Below, in pieces: positions 24,528 to 33,663 of a DNA stretch of 64,000 nt. A model generated the notes under the pieces. The model did no database searches, was not told the DNA's origin, and saw nothing but the letters and a program-made list of their open reading frames with translations. The DNA is from Streptomyces sp. NRRL F-5630 (lineage in GTDB: Bacteria > Actinomycetota > Actinomycetes > Streptomycetales > Streptomycetaceae): assembly GCF_000719475.1 (NCBI RefSeq), contig NZ_JOGO01000032.1, positions 1-64,000 on the forward strand, in the 5' to 3' direction. The position numbers and the translations under genes are program-made. The stretch's first letter is position 1. Each line of letters opens with the position of its first letter.

Positions 24528-25429
24528 CCTCGGTGCTCTTCGACGCCCCGGGCCCCCGGGCCAAGACACGCAACGTCGTCTACTCCGTCCTCTTCGTCGT
24601 CGTCGCCGCCCTCGTCGTGTGGTGGCTCGTCGTGAAGCTGAACGACAAGAACCAGCTCGACTGGGTCAAGTGGAAGCCCTTCTTCACGGACAGCCAGGCG
24701 TGGACCACGTACCTGCTGCCCGGCCTCGGGCAGACGCTCCTCGCCGCGGCCATATCCATGGTCATCGCCCTGCCGCTCGGCGCGGTGTTCGGGATCGCGC
24801 GGCTCTCGGACCACGTCTGGGTGCGAGTGCCCTCGGCGACCCTCGTCGAGTTCTTCCGCTCGATCCCGGTCCTGATCATGATGCTCGTCGCCAACGAGGT
24901 CTACGCGGAGTACACCTCGGTCTCCACCGACGACCGGCCGCTCTACGCGGTGGTCACCGGCCTCGTGCTCTACAACGCCTCGGTGCTCGCCGAGATCGTT
25001 CGCGCCGGCATCCTCTCGCTCCCCAAGGGCCAGACCGAGGCCGCGCAGGCGATCGGGCTGCGCAAGGGGCAGACGATGCGGTCGATCCTGCTGCCGCAGT
25101 CGGTCAGCGCGATGCTGCCCGCGATCGTCAGCCAGCTCGTCGTCATCGTGAAGGACACCGCGATCGGCGGCTCGCTCCTCGGCTTCTCCGAGTTGATCAA
25201 CTCCGTGCGCCCCTTGTCGGCCGCCTACGGCGCCAACACGATCGCGTGCTTCACCATCGTCGCTTTGATCTACATCGTCGTGAACTTCGCGCTCACGAGC
25301 TTCGCGACGTGGCTGGAGAAGCGACTGCGCGCGGGCAAGAAGTCCACCGGAGCGGTCCTGAGTGCCACCGCGGTGGACACCGGCGGCACTGGCACGACCG
25401 GCGTCCAGCCGGTGAAGGCCGACGCCTGA
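24524..25429 (+). CDS. gluD: Glutamate ABC transporter permease GluD
   Basis: 301 residues, starting at ATG 24524 and overlapping the gluC stop by four bases, so it is translationally coupled. It has an N-terminal helix (VVYSVLFVVVAALVVWWLV), a transmembrane core and the EAA loop EAAQAIGLRKGQTMRSIL...PQSV. The C-terminal about 30 residues are hydrophilic. With GluC it forms the heterodimeric membrane channel of the glutamate importer. A strong terminator about 120 bases downstream closes the operon. Confidence 0.93.
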   Translation: MTSVLFDAPGPRAKTRNVVYSVLFVVVAALVVWWLVVKLNDKNQLDWVKWKPFFTDSQAWTTYLLPGLGQTLLAAAISMVIALPLGAVFGIARLSDHVWVRVPSATLVEFFRSIPVLIMMLVANEVYAEYTSVSTDDRPLYAVVTGLVLYNASVLAEIVRAGILSLPKGQTEAAQAIGLRKGQTMRSILLPQSVSAMLPAIVSQLVVIVKDTAIGGSLLGFSELINSVRPLSAAYGANTIACFTIVALIYIVVNFALTSFATWLEKRLRAGKKSTGAVLSATAVDTGGTGTTGVQPVKADA

Positions 25430-25547
25430 CGGCCTGCCACAGACTCCCGGTACATCCGGGTCTCGCGGCCCGCACGCGGGAGGCTCCGGTCTCCCGCTAC
25501 GGGTGCCCCGTCGGCGGCGGGGCACGCGAAGCGGACGCGCACAAGAG

Positions 25548-25586
25548 GGCGGGACGAGAGCCTTGGGGGGCTTTCGTCCCGCCTTT
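25548..25586 (+). terminator. Terminator of gluABCD
   Basis: GGCGGGACGA (25548-25557) pairs with TCGTCCCGCC (25574-25583), with further GAGCC/GGCTT-like pairing inside, and is followed by TTT. The stem lies 118 bases after the gluD stop. Confidence 0.8.
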
Positions 25587-25636
25587 GCGCGTGGTGCTTC
25601 GCGCGGGGGAGGCGTCGCAACGCCGGGGGCGGGGAA

Positions 25637-25680
25637 CGTCGCGCGTACGCGTGCTGAGGGCGTCGCGCGTACGCGTGCTG
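25637..25680. repeat. 20-bp direct repeat at 24-bp period
   Basis: CGTCGCGCGTACGCGTGCTG occurs exactly at 25637-25656 and again at 25661-25680. Each copy contains the palindrome CGCGTACGCG. Confidence 0.88.
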
Positions 25681-25934
25681 GCGGCGCCGGGGCGTGCGCG
25701 CGTCACCGCGCCAAGGGCGCGTCGGCTCCCCGTACGTGCTCCCCCGCGCCCCCTCGCCGCGCCGACGCCGCGCCCGGCGGAGCCGTCGGCGGGTTCGTGC
25801 CCCGCGCGCCCGGGGGTGCTTCGCTTGACGCGGGCACCGGCAATAGGTTGCATACGGTCTGTGATCACGCACCGGTTTCCACTCGCACGCATCACCGAAG
25901 CCTCCTCCGACCGGGACCCCACCGGAGCGCTGCC

Positions 25935-28064
25935 GTGGAACCGGTGATCGTGGTGGGCGCGGGTCCTGTCGGTCTCGCGCTCGCGCTGGCCCTGACCCGG
26001 CACGGCGTCCCCTGTGTCGTCCTCGACGAGGGCTCGTGGAAGGACGAGGAACGACTCGCGCGTACGGCGGTGCTGCGCGCCGACACGGCGAACTGGCTCG
26101 AACAGCTGACGGGCGCCGCGCTCTCCGGCCCGCCGCGGGCCCCCGGCCCCGTCCGCGCCGATCCGCGCGGCGGTGGTCCGGCCGACATCGCGCGCGCCGC
26201 CCTTCCCCCCGCGTCGCCGGTCACGCAGGGCGACGTCGACCCTGCCGGGAGCCGGTGGTCGGGCTGGCGCCTGATGCGCCGTAAGCAGACGGTGCGACAC
26301 ATCGTGTTCGGCGAGGGCGACGCCGCGGAGGGCGCCGCCAGGTCGCGTGCGGGAGAGCTGTTCGCCGCACCGCTGCACATCCCGCAGCACGCCCTCGCCG
26401 TGGCGTTGCGCCGGGCGCTCATCGGTTCGCCGCTCGTGACGCTCGTCGCCGACAGCCGCGTCGTCGCGGTGGAGCAGGACGCGGCCGGCGTGACGGTGCG
26501 CACTCGCGGCGCGGGGGGCAACTGGTGGCGCGGCAGTCACGTCGTCGGCTGCGACGGGCCGCGCTCCACGGTGCGCAAGCTCATCGGCGTGCGCTTCCCC
26601 GGGCGTTCGGGCCTGGAACGGCACGCGGTCGCGGCGCTCCGCGCGGAACTGCCGCACCCGGGCGAGGCGCTGCTGCACCGTTCGCCGCCGTGGCGCGGCG
26701 CGAGCCCGGAGATCGCGGCGCGTCCGCTGCCGGACGGCGTGTGGCGCCTCGACTGGCTGCTGCCCGCCGAGGGCGACCTCGTCACACCCGACGCCCTCGT
26801 GGCGCGGGTACGGGAGACCCTGGCCGGGTGGTGCGGGGGCGAGACGCCGCCGTACGAGCTCCTTGACACCGGCGTGTACACGGTGCACCACCGGCTCGCG
26901 CGGAGCTGGCGCGTGGACCGCGCGTTCCTCGCGGGGGACGCCGCCCACCTGGTCGGCGCGGTCGGCACACAGGGGCTCGACGAAGGGCTGCGCGACGTGC
27001 GCAACCTCGCCTGGAAGCTCGCCGCCGCGGCGCGCGGCGAGGCGGGCGCCGCGCTGCTCGACAGCTACCAGGCCGAGCGGCTCGGCGCGGTCGCGGCACG
27101 GCTGCGCGCCGCCGACCAGTCGCTGCCGATACTGCGCGGCGGCGGTCTGCTGCGCGAACTGGTGCCCGGCACGGCGCGCGGGCACGAGTCGCTGCTGAGC
27201 GACGCGCACCTCGGCGACGGCCCCCTCGGCGCCCCGCCCTCGTACGCACGCTCACCGCTCGCGCCCCGCGCGCCCGACACCGCGGTCGCGGTGGGCACCG
27301 CTCCGGGTGCCCCGGCCGCCGACGTGCTCGCCATGAGCGAGGACGGCACGTCCGCGCCGCTCTCCGCGCGCCTCGGCCGCGGCGTTTTCCTCGTCCTGCT
27401 TATCGCTCCCGGCACGGGCGTGTGGGACGCCCGGCACTGGCGGACGGCGGGCATCATGCCGCGCCTCGCCGCCGCCGTGGACGCGCTGCCGTGCCGCGCG
27501 GAACTCCTCGTCGCCGAGAGCTATCCGGGCGCCGCCGCCCACACGGTGCTGCTCGTCCGGCCCGACGGCCATCTCGTCACGGCCCTGCACGGAGTCCAGC
27601 CGACGGCGCTCTACGGGGCGGCCGAAGCGGCGTACGGCGGCGCGGACGCGCCCGGGGACGGTGCGAGCGACCCGGACGGCGCGGTGAGCGGCCGGCCCGA
27701 GGAGGACGACGCGTACGGCGACGACCCGGACGGCGCGTACGGCGCGGAGCCCGGCGGGGCGTATCAGGACGAGGCGGAGCCGGGCGACGGCCCCCGGGGC
27801 GACGCGGAGTCCGGCGGAGCACCCGGCGACGCCGAGGCGGAGCCTGCGTATGACAGCCGTGGCGGGGACGCGGAGATCGCGCACGGCAGCCGCGGCGGGG
27901 ACGTGCCGTCCCGGGGCGCGCGGCCTGGTCCGGCGCCCGGTCCCGGCGCGGCGGACCAGCCGCCCGCGCCCCGCAGGGGCGAGCCCTCCCGCGAGGGCGC
28001 CGTCTCCGGGGCACGCGGCGACACCGAGACCCGGCGGCTCATCACGCGCCCCGGGAGCGAGTGA
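25935..28064 (+). CDS. FAD-dependent monooxygenase with long acidic C-terminal tail
   Basis: 709 residues from GTG 25935, seven bases after CCGGAG. It has an N-terminal dinucleotide fold GAGPVGLALALAL, the group-A flavin hydroxylase motif GCDGPRSTVRKLIG (about 205) and the FAD ribityl motif FLAGDAAHLVGAVGTQGLDE (about 330), then NLAWKLAAAARGEAG. A C-terminal thioredoxin-like segment is suggested by the size (about 440-560). Residues about 565-709 are low-complexity Gly/Asp/Glu/Pro/Ala with recurring DAYGDDPDGAYG-like units, unlike family members of about 500-560 residues. The substrate is unknown. It stands alone, transcribed away from gluD. Confidence 0.82.
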   Translation: MEPVIVVGAGPVGLALALALTRHGVPCVVLDEGSWKDEERLARTAVLRADTANWLEQLTGAALSGPPRAPGPVRADPRGGGPADIARAALPPASPVTQGDVDPAGSRWSGWRLMRRKQTVRHIVFGEGDAAEGAARSRAGELFAAPLHIPQHALAVALRRALIGSPLVTLVADSRVVAVEQDAAGVTVRTRGAGGNWWRGSHVVGCDGPRSTVRKLIGVRFPGRSGLERHAVAALRAELPHPGEALLHRSPPWRGASPEIAARPLPDGVWRLDWLLPAEGDLVTPDALVARVRETLAGWCGGETPPYELLDTGVYTVHHRLARSWRVDRAFLAGDAAHLVGAVGTQGLDEGLRDVRNLAWKLAAAARGEAGAALLDSYQAERLGAVAARLRAADQSLPILRGGGLLRELVPGTARGHESLLSDAHLGDGPLGAPPSYARSPLAPRAPDTAVAVGTAPGAPAADVLAMSEDGTSAPLSARLGRGVFLVLLIAPGTGVWDARHWRTAGIMPRLAAAVDALPCRAELLVAESYPGAAAHTVLLVRPDGHLVTALHGVQPTALYGAAEAAYGGADAPGDGASDPDGAVSGRPEEDDAYGDDPDGAYGAEPGGAYQDEAEPGDGPRGDAESGGAPGDAEAEPAYDSRGGDAEIAHGSRGGDVPSRGARPGPAPGPGAADQPPAPRRGEPSREGAVSGARGDTETRRLITRPGSE

Positions 28065-28273
28065 GCGGCCAGGACACGGGGCTTGCGCGGAGGTTTCTGC
28101 GGCGGCGGGGGCGCACGGCGCGCGGTCAGTACGCGACGCAGGGGCGCGGGCAGCGCCGCAGGCGGTACGGGAGGGAGCGCGCGGTCGGCGCGGGCGCGCG
28201 AGGGGCGGACGGCAGGCGCGTGCCGCCTTCCGTCCCGCTCCCCGCGCGCCATCAGCCGCCGGGTACGGGTGAA

Positions 28274-28302
28274 TTGACGGCTCTCCGCCGCCATGGTCTA
28301 CT
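28274..28302 (+). promoter_or_regulatory. Promoter for the cysteine-leader / cysteine dioxygenase operon
   Basis: TTGACG (28274-28279), a 17-base spacer and TCTACT (28297-28302) form a good vegetative promoter. The expected start, seven or eight bases on, is at 28309-28310. That coincides with the ATG of the leader ORF, so the transcript is probably leaderless. Confidence 0.65.
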
Positions 28303-28309
28303 CCGGATC

Positions 28310-28396
28310 ATGACCGACACCGATGTGCGCCTGTGGCGACGGGTCCATATGGACCTGCTGCGCTACGCGGGCTGCGTGTGTCGCCGTTCTCGCTGA
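28310..28396 (+). CDS. Putative 28-residue leader peptide with Cys near its end (attenuator uORF)
   Basis: A complete short ORF, ATG 28310 to TGA 28396, containing RRVHMDLLRYAGCVCRR. It resembles the actinobacterial putative leader peptides with the pattern R(L/V)HVDLLR...C.CR found before sulfur-metabolism genes. It carries two Cys codons (TGC, TGT) six and four codons before its last sense codon. The next gene, 101 bases downstream, is cysteine dioxygenase. I infer that ribosome progress through the Cys codons senses charged tRNA-Cys and controls the operon. A five-pair hairpin CGCTG/CAGCG (28463-28480) lies just before the dioxygenase ribosome site. No ribosome site precedes the ATG, consistent with leaderless translation. 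Confidence 0.72.
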   Translation: MTDTDVRLWRRVHMDLLRYAGCVCRRSR

Positions 28397-28497
28397 ACTC
28401 CCCTTCCGGCACCTCTGTGCCCTCCCCCGCGTACGCGACCTGGCCTGTCGTGGCCCCTCTCGCGCTGCGCACCCTCAGCGAACCCAGGACGGTTCAC

Positions 28498-29073
28498 ATG
28501 TCTGTCACCACGCCCGCCATGCCTGTCCCCGCGCCCGGCACCGCGACCCTCCCGGCCGCCGCCCCGGCCCCTGCCGCCGCGGGGCCGAGCCCCGCCGAAC
28601 TCCTCGACTTCGTCCGCGCCACGGCCGCCGACGCCGACCTCGTCGCCACCCTGCCCCTCGATCCCGGGAATCGCACCTGGGTCCAGTTGGTGGGGCCCGG
28701 CGGCAGCGAGGCGTGGCTGATCGGCTGGCCGCCCGGAACCGGCACCGGCTGGCACGACCACGGCGGCTCGCAGGGCGCCTTCGCGACCGCCGCCGGAACC
28801 TTGCGCGAGGACTCGCTCGCCGTGCGGCTGCCCACCGAGGGCTGGCGCACGCTGGAGCTGGAGAACGGGGTCGACCGCTGCCGCGCACTCTCCACGGGCG
28901 AGGGCCGCGCCTTCGGCCGCCACCACGTCCACCAAGTGCTCAACGAATCCGGCGCCGAGCACGCCGTCTCCGTGCACGCCTACTACCCGCCGCTCCCGCT
29001 CATGCGCCGTTACAGCCGTACGGGGCCGCTGCTCCGGCTCGAAGAGGTCGAGCGTCCGGAGGACTGGCAGTGA
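28498..29073 (+). CDS. Cysteine dioxygenase family protein
   Basis: 191 residues from ATG 28498, after CCAGGACGG. It is a small cupin. The first motif is WHDHGGSQGAF (about residues 84-94), with two of the three iron-binding His residues; the third is in the HHVHQVLN segment (about 141-148). CDO oxidises cysteine to cysteine sulfinate with O2. The N-terminal about 25 residues are Ala/Pro-rich and probably disordered. It overlaps the rhodanese gene by four bases (GTGA) and follows a Cys leader peptide, so it is the first main gene of a cysteine-catabolism operon. Confidence 0.9.
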   Translation: MSVTTPAMPVPAPGTATLPAAAPAPAAAGPSPAELLDFVRATAADADLVATLPLDPGNRTWVQLVGPGGSEAWLIGWPPGTGTGWHDHGGSQGAFATAAGTLREDSLAVRLPTEGWRTLELENGVDRCRALSTGEGRAFGRHHVHQVLNESGAEHAVSVHAYYPPLPLMRRYSRTGPLLRLEEVERPEDWQ

Positions 29074-29507
29074 CCACTCCCCCGCCGTCCGGGCCGAGCG
29101 GCATAGACCGCCTCATCGACCAGGTACGGGCCGGACTGGACCGGCTCAGCGCGCACCAGGCCAGGGACGCCGCCGCCGAGGGCGCCCTTCTCGTAGACAT
29201 CCGCTATGCGGCACTGCGCGAGCGCGACGGCGTGATTCCGGGCGCGCTGGTCGTGGAGCGCAATGAGCTGGAATGGCGGCTCGACCCGACGGGGAGCCAC
29301 CGCCTCCCGGAGGCGAGCGGCTCCGACCTGCGGGTCGTGGTGATCTGCAACGAGGGCTACGCCTCCACCCTCGCGGCCGAGTCCCTGCGGCGTCTCGGCC
29401 TGCACCGGGCCACCGATCTGGACGGCGGTTTCCAGGCTTGGCGCGCGGCCGGCCTCCCGGTGGAACCGGGTCCGGGCACGGTGGCCCGCCCCGCCGTCGA
29501 GGGCTGA
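29070..29507 (+). CDS. Rhodanese-like domain sulfurtransferase
   Basis: 145 residues from GTG 29070, seven bases after GGAGG and overlapping the CDO stop. Single rhodanese domain: LLVDIRYAALRERDGVIPGAL near 45-65, and the active-site loop VVVICNEGYASTLAA with the persulfide-carrying Cys at about 92, then DLDGGFQAWRAAGLPV. Coupling to cysteine dioxygenase suggests disposal of sulfur released from cysteine (inference). It probably also ends the operon. Confidence 0.9.
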   Translation: MTTPPPSGPSGIDRLIDQVRAGLDRLSAHQARDAAAEGALLVDIRYAALRERDGVIPGALVVERNELEWRLDPTGSHRLPEASGSDLRVVVICNEGYASTLAAESLRRLGLHRATDLDGGFQAWRAAGLPVEPGPGTVARPAVEG

Positions 29508-29933
29508 GGGCGGCTGGAGCACGGTGGGGCCCCACACGCGAAAGCGTGCGGGGCATGCCCGGGGCGCAGGCGGGGATGCCAAGTCCCTCCACCTGCTGAC
29601 GCCCTGCCCAACGCCGCCCTCCTGCCTCCCGCGGCCATCCCGCGCGCAGCCCAGGCCCCGGGGAGCGCGCCGATACCCGCCCGGGGCGCATTTCCCACCG
29701 GCGGCACTCGTCGCCCCACACACTCCGCCCCAGTGAGCCGCACGCCTGGCCACGCCACCCCCGGGTGCCATGGCCGTGGGCCCACCCCCACGCCGTCGCG
29801 CCGACGAGCGCTTTGTCCTGGCGATCCCGGCAGCCCCGCGCGCCCCCTCCGAGCCCGATGCGCCCGCGCGACCGCTGCCTTCCGCCCGGCGGCGCCTCCC
29901 GCTTCGTGACACCTCCGCGTCCTGCCCCGTCCG
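29508..29933. other. Convergent rhodanese / recX intergenic region
   Basis: 426 bases with no credible gene. A 12-bp palindrome GTGGGGCCCCAC (29524-29535) lies just after the rhodanese stop, and the rest is C-rich. No classical terminator stem-loop is evident for recX. Confidence 0.45.
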
Positions 29934-30557
29934 CTACACCCCGTCCGGGAAGTCCTCCAGCTCCTCCCCCTCCGCCTCCAGCGCCTGTCGCACGACCCTC
30001 AGGGCCAGGCCCTCGGGGTAGCCCTTGCGCGCGAGCATCCCCGCGAGCCGGCGCAGGCGCTTGTCGCGGTCGAGTCCCCGTGTGGACCGGAGCTTCCGGT
30101 CGACGAGTTCGCGGGCGGTCGCCTCCTCCTGCTCGGGGTCGAGCTGCTCCACCGCCTCGTCGATGAGGCCGCTGTCGACCCCCTTCGTCCGCAGCTCTCT
30201 CGCCAGGGCACGGCGGGCGAGTCCTCGGCTGTGGTGCCGGGACTCGACCCAGGCCCCGGCGAAGGCGGCGTCGTCGATGAGACCGACCTCTTCGAAGCGC
30301 GAGAGCACTTCTTCGGCCGCCTCCTCGGGGATCTCCCGTTTGCGCAGTGCCTCGGCGAGCTGCTTGCGGGTCCGCGCCGTCCCGGTGAGGAGGCGCAGGC
30401 AGATCGCCCGGGCCTGCTCCACCGGGTCCTGAGGCTGCTCATCGCGGCGCCTGGCCCGGGCGGAGGGGAACCCTGCCGCCGGCGGCTCCCCTCCCTCCGT
30501 ACCGTCACCGTGCCCGTCCCCCGCGAAGGGGGCCGTGTACTCACTGCGTCGTGTCAC
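29934..30557 (-). CDS. recX: Regulatory protein RecX
   Basis: 207 residues. RecX binds RecA and limits its filament and ATPase activity. The three-helix RecX repeats are visible: CLRLLTGTARTRKQLAEALRKR, then EEVGLIDDAAFAGAWVESRH with GLARRALARELRTKGV, and a final MLARKGYPEGLALRVVRQAL. The N-terminal 45 residues are variable. GTG 30557 lies three bases after the recA stop, so recA-recX is one operon and recX translation probably depends on recA readthrough. Confidence 0.94.
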   Translation of the reverse strand: MTRRSEYTAPFAGDGHGDGTEGGEPPAAGFPSARARRRDEQPQDPVEQARAICLRLLTGTARTRKQLAEALRKREIPEEAAEEVLSRFEEVGLIDDAAFAGAWVESRHHSRGLARRALARELRTKGVDSGLIDEAVEQLDPEQEEATARELVDRKLRSTRGLDRDKRLRRLAGMLARKGYPEGLALRVVRQALEAEGEELEDFPDGV

Positions 30558-30560
30558 GGC

Positions 30561-31697
<1,137 letters not shown>

Positions 31698-31740
31698 GGG
31701 TTCCACCCGATTTGCTTGAGTCGATCGCTTCACGTCGAAG

Positions 31741-31763
31741 ACGCTACTGCCTGCCACTGACAA
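31741..31763 (-). promoter_or_regulatory. RecA-NDp (PafBC/ClpR-type) promoter of recA
   Basis: Read leftward, TTGTCAGTG, eight bases, then TAGCGT. This is an exact match to the mycobacterial LexA-independent DNA-damage promoter TTGTCRGTG-N8-TANNNT. It ends about 43 bases before the recA start. Confidence 0.82.
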
Positions 31764-31868
31764 TGCGCCGCGACCGCCTCCTGACCTGTGGATAACTCCC
31801 GGTCCCGGGCACGCGCGAAGCGTGGGACAGGGGGCACCACCTGGGCAGAACGGCGCATCAGGTTTTTC

Positions 31869-31898
31869 ATAAGAATGCGTGTTCGATTTCTGTGTCAA
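31869..31898 (-). promoter_or_regulatory. Upstream recA promoter with LexA-box-like operator
   Basis: Read leftward, TTGACA (31898-31893), an 18-base spacer and TCTTAT (31874-31869). The spacer contains GAAC-ACGC-ATTC (31884-31873), one mismatch from the actinobacterial SOS box GAAC-N4-GTTC. The operator position within the promoter fits repression by LexA. Confidence 0.6.
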
Positions 31899-31990
31899 GT
31901 CGGCACGCCGCCCGGCACCGGAGGCGCGCGCCCGTGCCCGTCGCCGGGGCGGGAGCGGTGGCCGCCCGCACCCACCGCCGCCGACAACGC

Positions 31991-32896
31991 TCACTTCGGG
32001 GCGTGCAGGGACTCCGCCGCGACCGCCGCCACCGTCTCCGCGACGAGCGAGAGCGCGGGGACGTCCAGCTTCCACTGCTGCCAGTACAGCGGCACGTCCA
32101 TCGTCCGGCCGGGCACCAGTTCCACGAGAACCCCCGCGCGCAGCAGGGGTTCCGCCTGCTGCTCCGGCACGAGGCCCCAGCCGAGTCCCGCGCCCACCGC
32201 GTCGCAGAAGCCCTCCGACGTGGGCACGTAGTGCCGGAGCGGCCCCGCGCCCGGCGCGCCGGGGACGAGGGAGCGCACGAAACGGTCCTGGAGTTCGTCG
32301 CGCCGGTCGAAGACGATCACCGGCGCGCGGGGCAGCCGCTCCTCCAGCGGCCCGTCCGCCAGGTGACGCGCCACGAATCCGGGGCTCGCGACCGGGAGGT
32401 ACCGCTCCAGGCCCAGGGCGCGTACGGTGCAGCCCGCCACCGGCTCCGCCGAGGAGGTCACCGCCGCCATCACGCGCCCCTCACGCAGCAGCGCGGCGGT
32501 GTACGCCTCGTCCTCGCGGCGCAGTTCGAAACAGACCGGCGGGCTCTGCGGGACCCGGGTCAGAGCGGGCAGGAACCAGGTGGCCAGGGAATCCGCGTTC
32601 ACCGCGAGAGGCAGCCGGGCGGGCGCCGTTCCCACAGCGAGGCCGAGTTCCGTCCACGCGTCCCGCTCCAGCGCGGCGAGCTGCCGGGCGTAGCGCACCA
32701 CCACCTGGCCCGACTCCGTGGGCCTGACCGGCTTCGTCCGCTGGAGCAGCACCCGCCCCGCGCGCTGCTCCAGCGCCTTGATCCGCTGGCTGACGGCGGA
32801 GGGCGTCACGTGCAGCGCTGCCGCCGCCGCGTCGAAGGTGCCCTCGTCGACGACGGTGAGGAGCGTGCGGACCTGGTCGTGGGGGAGGTAATCCAT
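31991..32896 (-). CDS. argP: LysR family regulator of the ArgP/LysG type
   Basis: 301 residues. The N-terminal winged HTH ([33 protein letters not shown], residues about 10-45) matches the ArgP/IciA/LysG subgroup, followed by the LysR effector domain. These proteins sense lysine, arginine or histidine and activate the neighbouring exporter gene. The exporter here starts 68 bases away, divergently. I chose ATG 32896 ([13 protein letters not shown]). The frame is open to 32938, but those codons overlap the shared promoter. The inverted AT-rich patch around 32911-32930 (TAAAAAGCTTTAGC) is a likely operator. Confidence 0.88.
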   Translation of the reverse strand: MDYLPHDQVRTLLTVVDEGTFDAAAAALHVTPSAVSQRIKALEQRAGRVLLQRTKPVRPTESGQVVVRYARQLAALERDAWTELGLAVGTAPARLPLAVNADSLATWFLPALTRVPQSPPVCFELRREDEAYTAALLREGRVMAAVTSSAEPVAGCTVRALGLERYLPVASPGFVARHLADGPLEERLPRAPVIVFDRRDELQDRFVRSLVPGAPGAGPLRHYVPTSEGFCDAVGAGLGWGLVPEQQAEPLLRAGVLVELVPGRTMDVPLYWQQWKLDVPALSLVAETVAAVAAESLHAPK

Positions 32897-32964
32897 CACG
32901 AGCGCTAATGCTACGTAAAAAGCTTTAGCTGTACTCATGCGGTGCCGCTCCCTAGCGTCGGAGC

Positions 32965-33591
32965 GTGAACAACGGCATCTTCTCGGCGGCTCTCGCCGGG
33001 TTCGGGACGGGTATGTCCCTCATCGTCGCCATCGGCGCGCAGAACGCGTTCGTCCTCCGCCAGGGGGCACGTCGGCAGGCGGTGCTCGCGGTGGTCGGGA
33101 TCTGCGCGGCGTCCGACGCGGTCCTCATCGGTCTCGGCGTGGCGGGACTCGGCGCTTTGGTCACCGCGTGGCCCGTCGCGCTGACCGCGGTCGGCCTCGC
33201 GGGCGGCGCCTTCCTGCTCGGGTACGGGGTGCTCGCCGCCCGTCGCGCGTTGCGGCCCGCCGGGGCGCAGGCCCTGACGGCGCGGGGCGCGGCGGCCGGT
33301 TCCGCGCGCGCCGCTGTCCTCACCTGCCTCGCCCTGACCTGGCTCAATCCGCACGTCTACCTCGACACCGTGCTGCTGCTCGGCTCGGTCGCCTCCGGCC
33401 GGGGTTCGCTGCGGTGGGTCTTCGGCCTGGGCGCGATGCTCGCCAGTCTGGTGTGGTTCGCCGCGCTCGGCTACGGGGCCAGGCTCCTCGGCGGCGTCCT
33501 GGCCCGCCCCGGCGCGTGGCGGCTCCTCGACGGGCTGGTCGCGGCCACCATGCTCGTCATGGGCGGCTCGCTGCTGATCCGCACGCTCTGA
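32965..33591 (+). CDS. LysE/ArgO family amino acid exporter
   Basis: 208 residues with six predicted membrane helices. The family motif GFGTGMSLIVAIGAQNAFVLRQG is at residues 12-34, and LTCLALTWLNPHVYLDTVLLLGS near 125. LysE/ArgO exports lysine and arginine when internal levels rise, under control of the divergent ArgP/LysG regulator. GTG 32965 lies seven bases after a TAGCGT -10-like hexamer (32953-32958), so the message may be leaderless. Confidence 0.92.
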   Translation: MNNGIFSAALAGFGTGMSLIVAIGAQNAFVLRQGARRQAVLAVVGICAASDAVLIGLGVAGLGALVTAWPVALTAVGLAGGAFLLGYGVLAARRALRPAGAQALTARGAAAGSARAAVLTCLALTWLNPHVYLDTVLLLGSVASGRGSLRWVFGLGAMLASLVWFAALGYGARLLGGVLARPGAWRLLDGLVAATMLVMGGSLLIRTL

Positions 33592-33663
33592 CACGTACGC
33601 CGCGCGGGACGCGCGCTCCGCACACGCCACGGAGCACACGTGCTCCGTACCCGCCGCGCGGAT

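Larger units (their letters stand above)
25430..25934. other. Intergenic region between gluD and the FAD monooxygenase
   Basis: 505 bases containing a small hairpin TGCCCCG/CGGGGCA (25504-25523), the gluABCD terminator (25548-25586) and a 24-bp-period duplication (25637-25680). A possible promoter begins with TTGACG (25825-25830), followed by a weakly matching -10 near TTGCAT (25848-25853). The open frame running through it has no ribosome site before 25935. Confidence 0.5.

Noticed and set aside
28428-28437. Palindrome CGCGTACGCG in the cysteine leader, also at 25642 and 25666
   Set aside because: The same ten-mer also occurs inside coding DNA (for example near 41549 in lhr). In a GC-rich genome it is common enough not to be called a regulator site.
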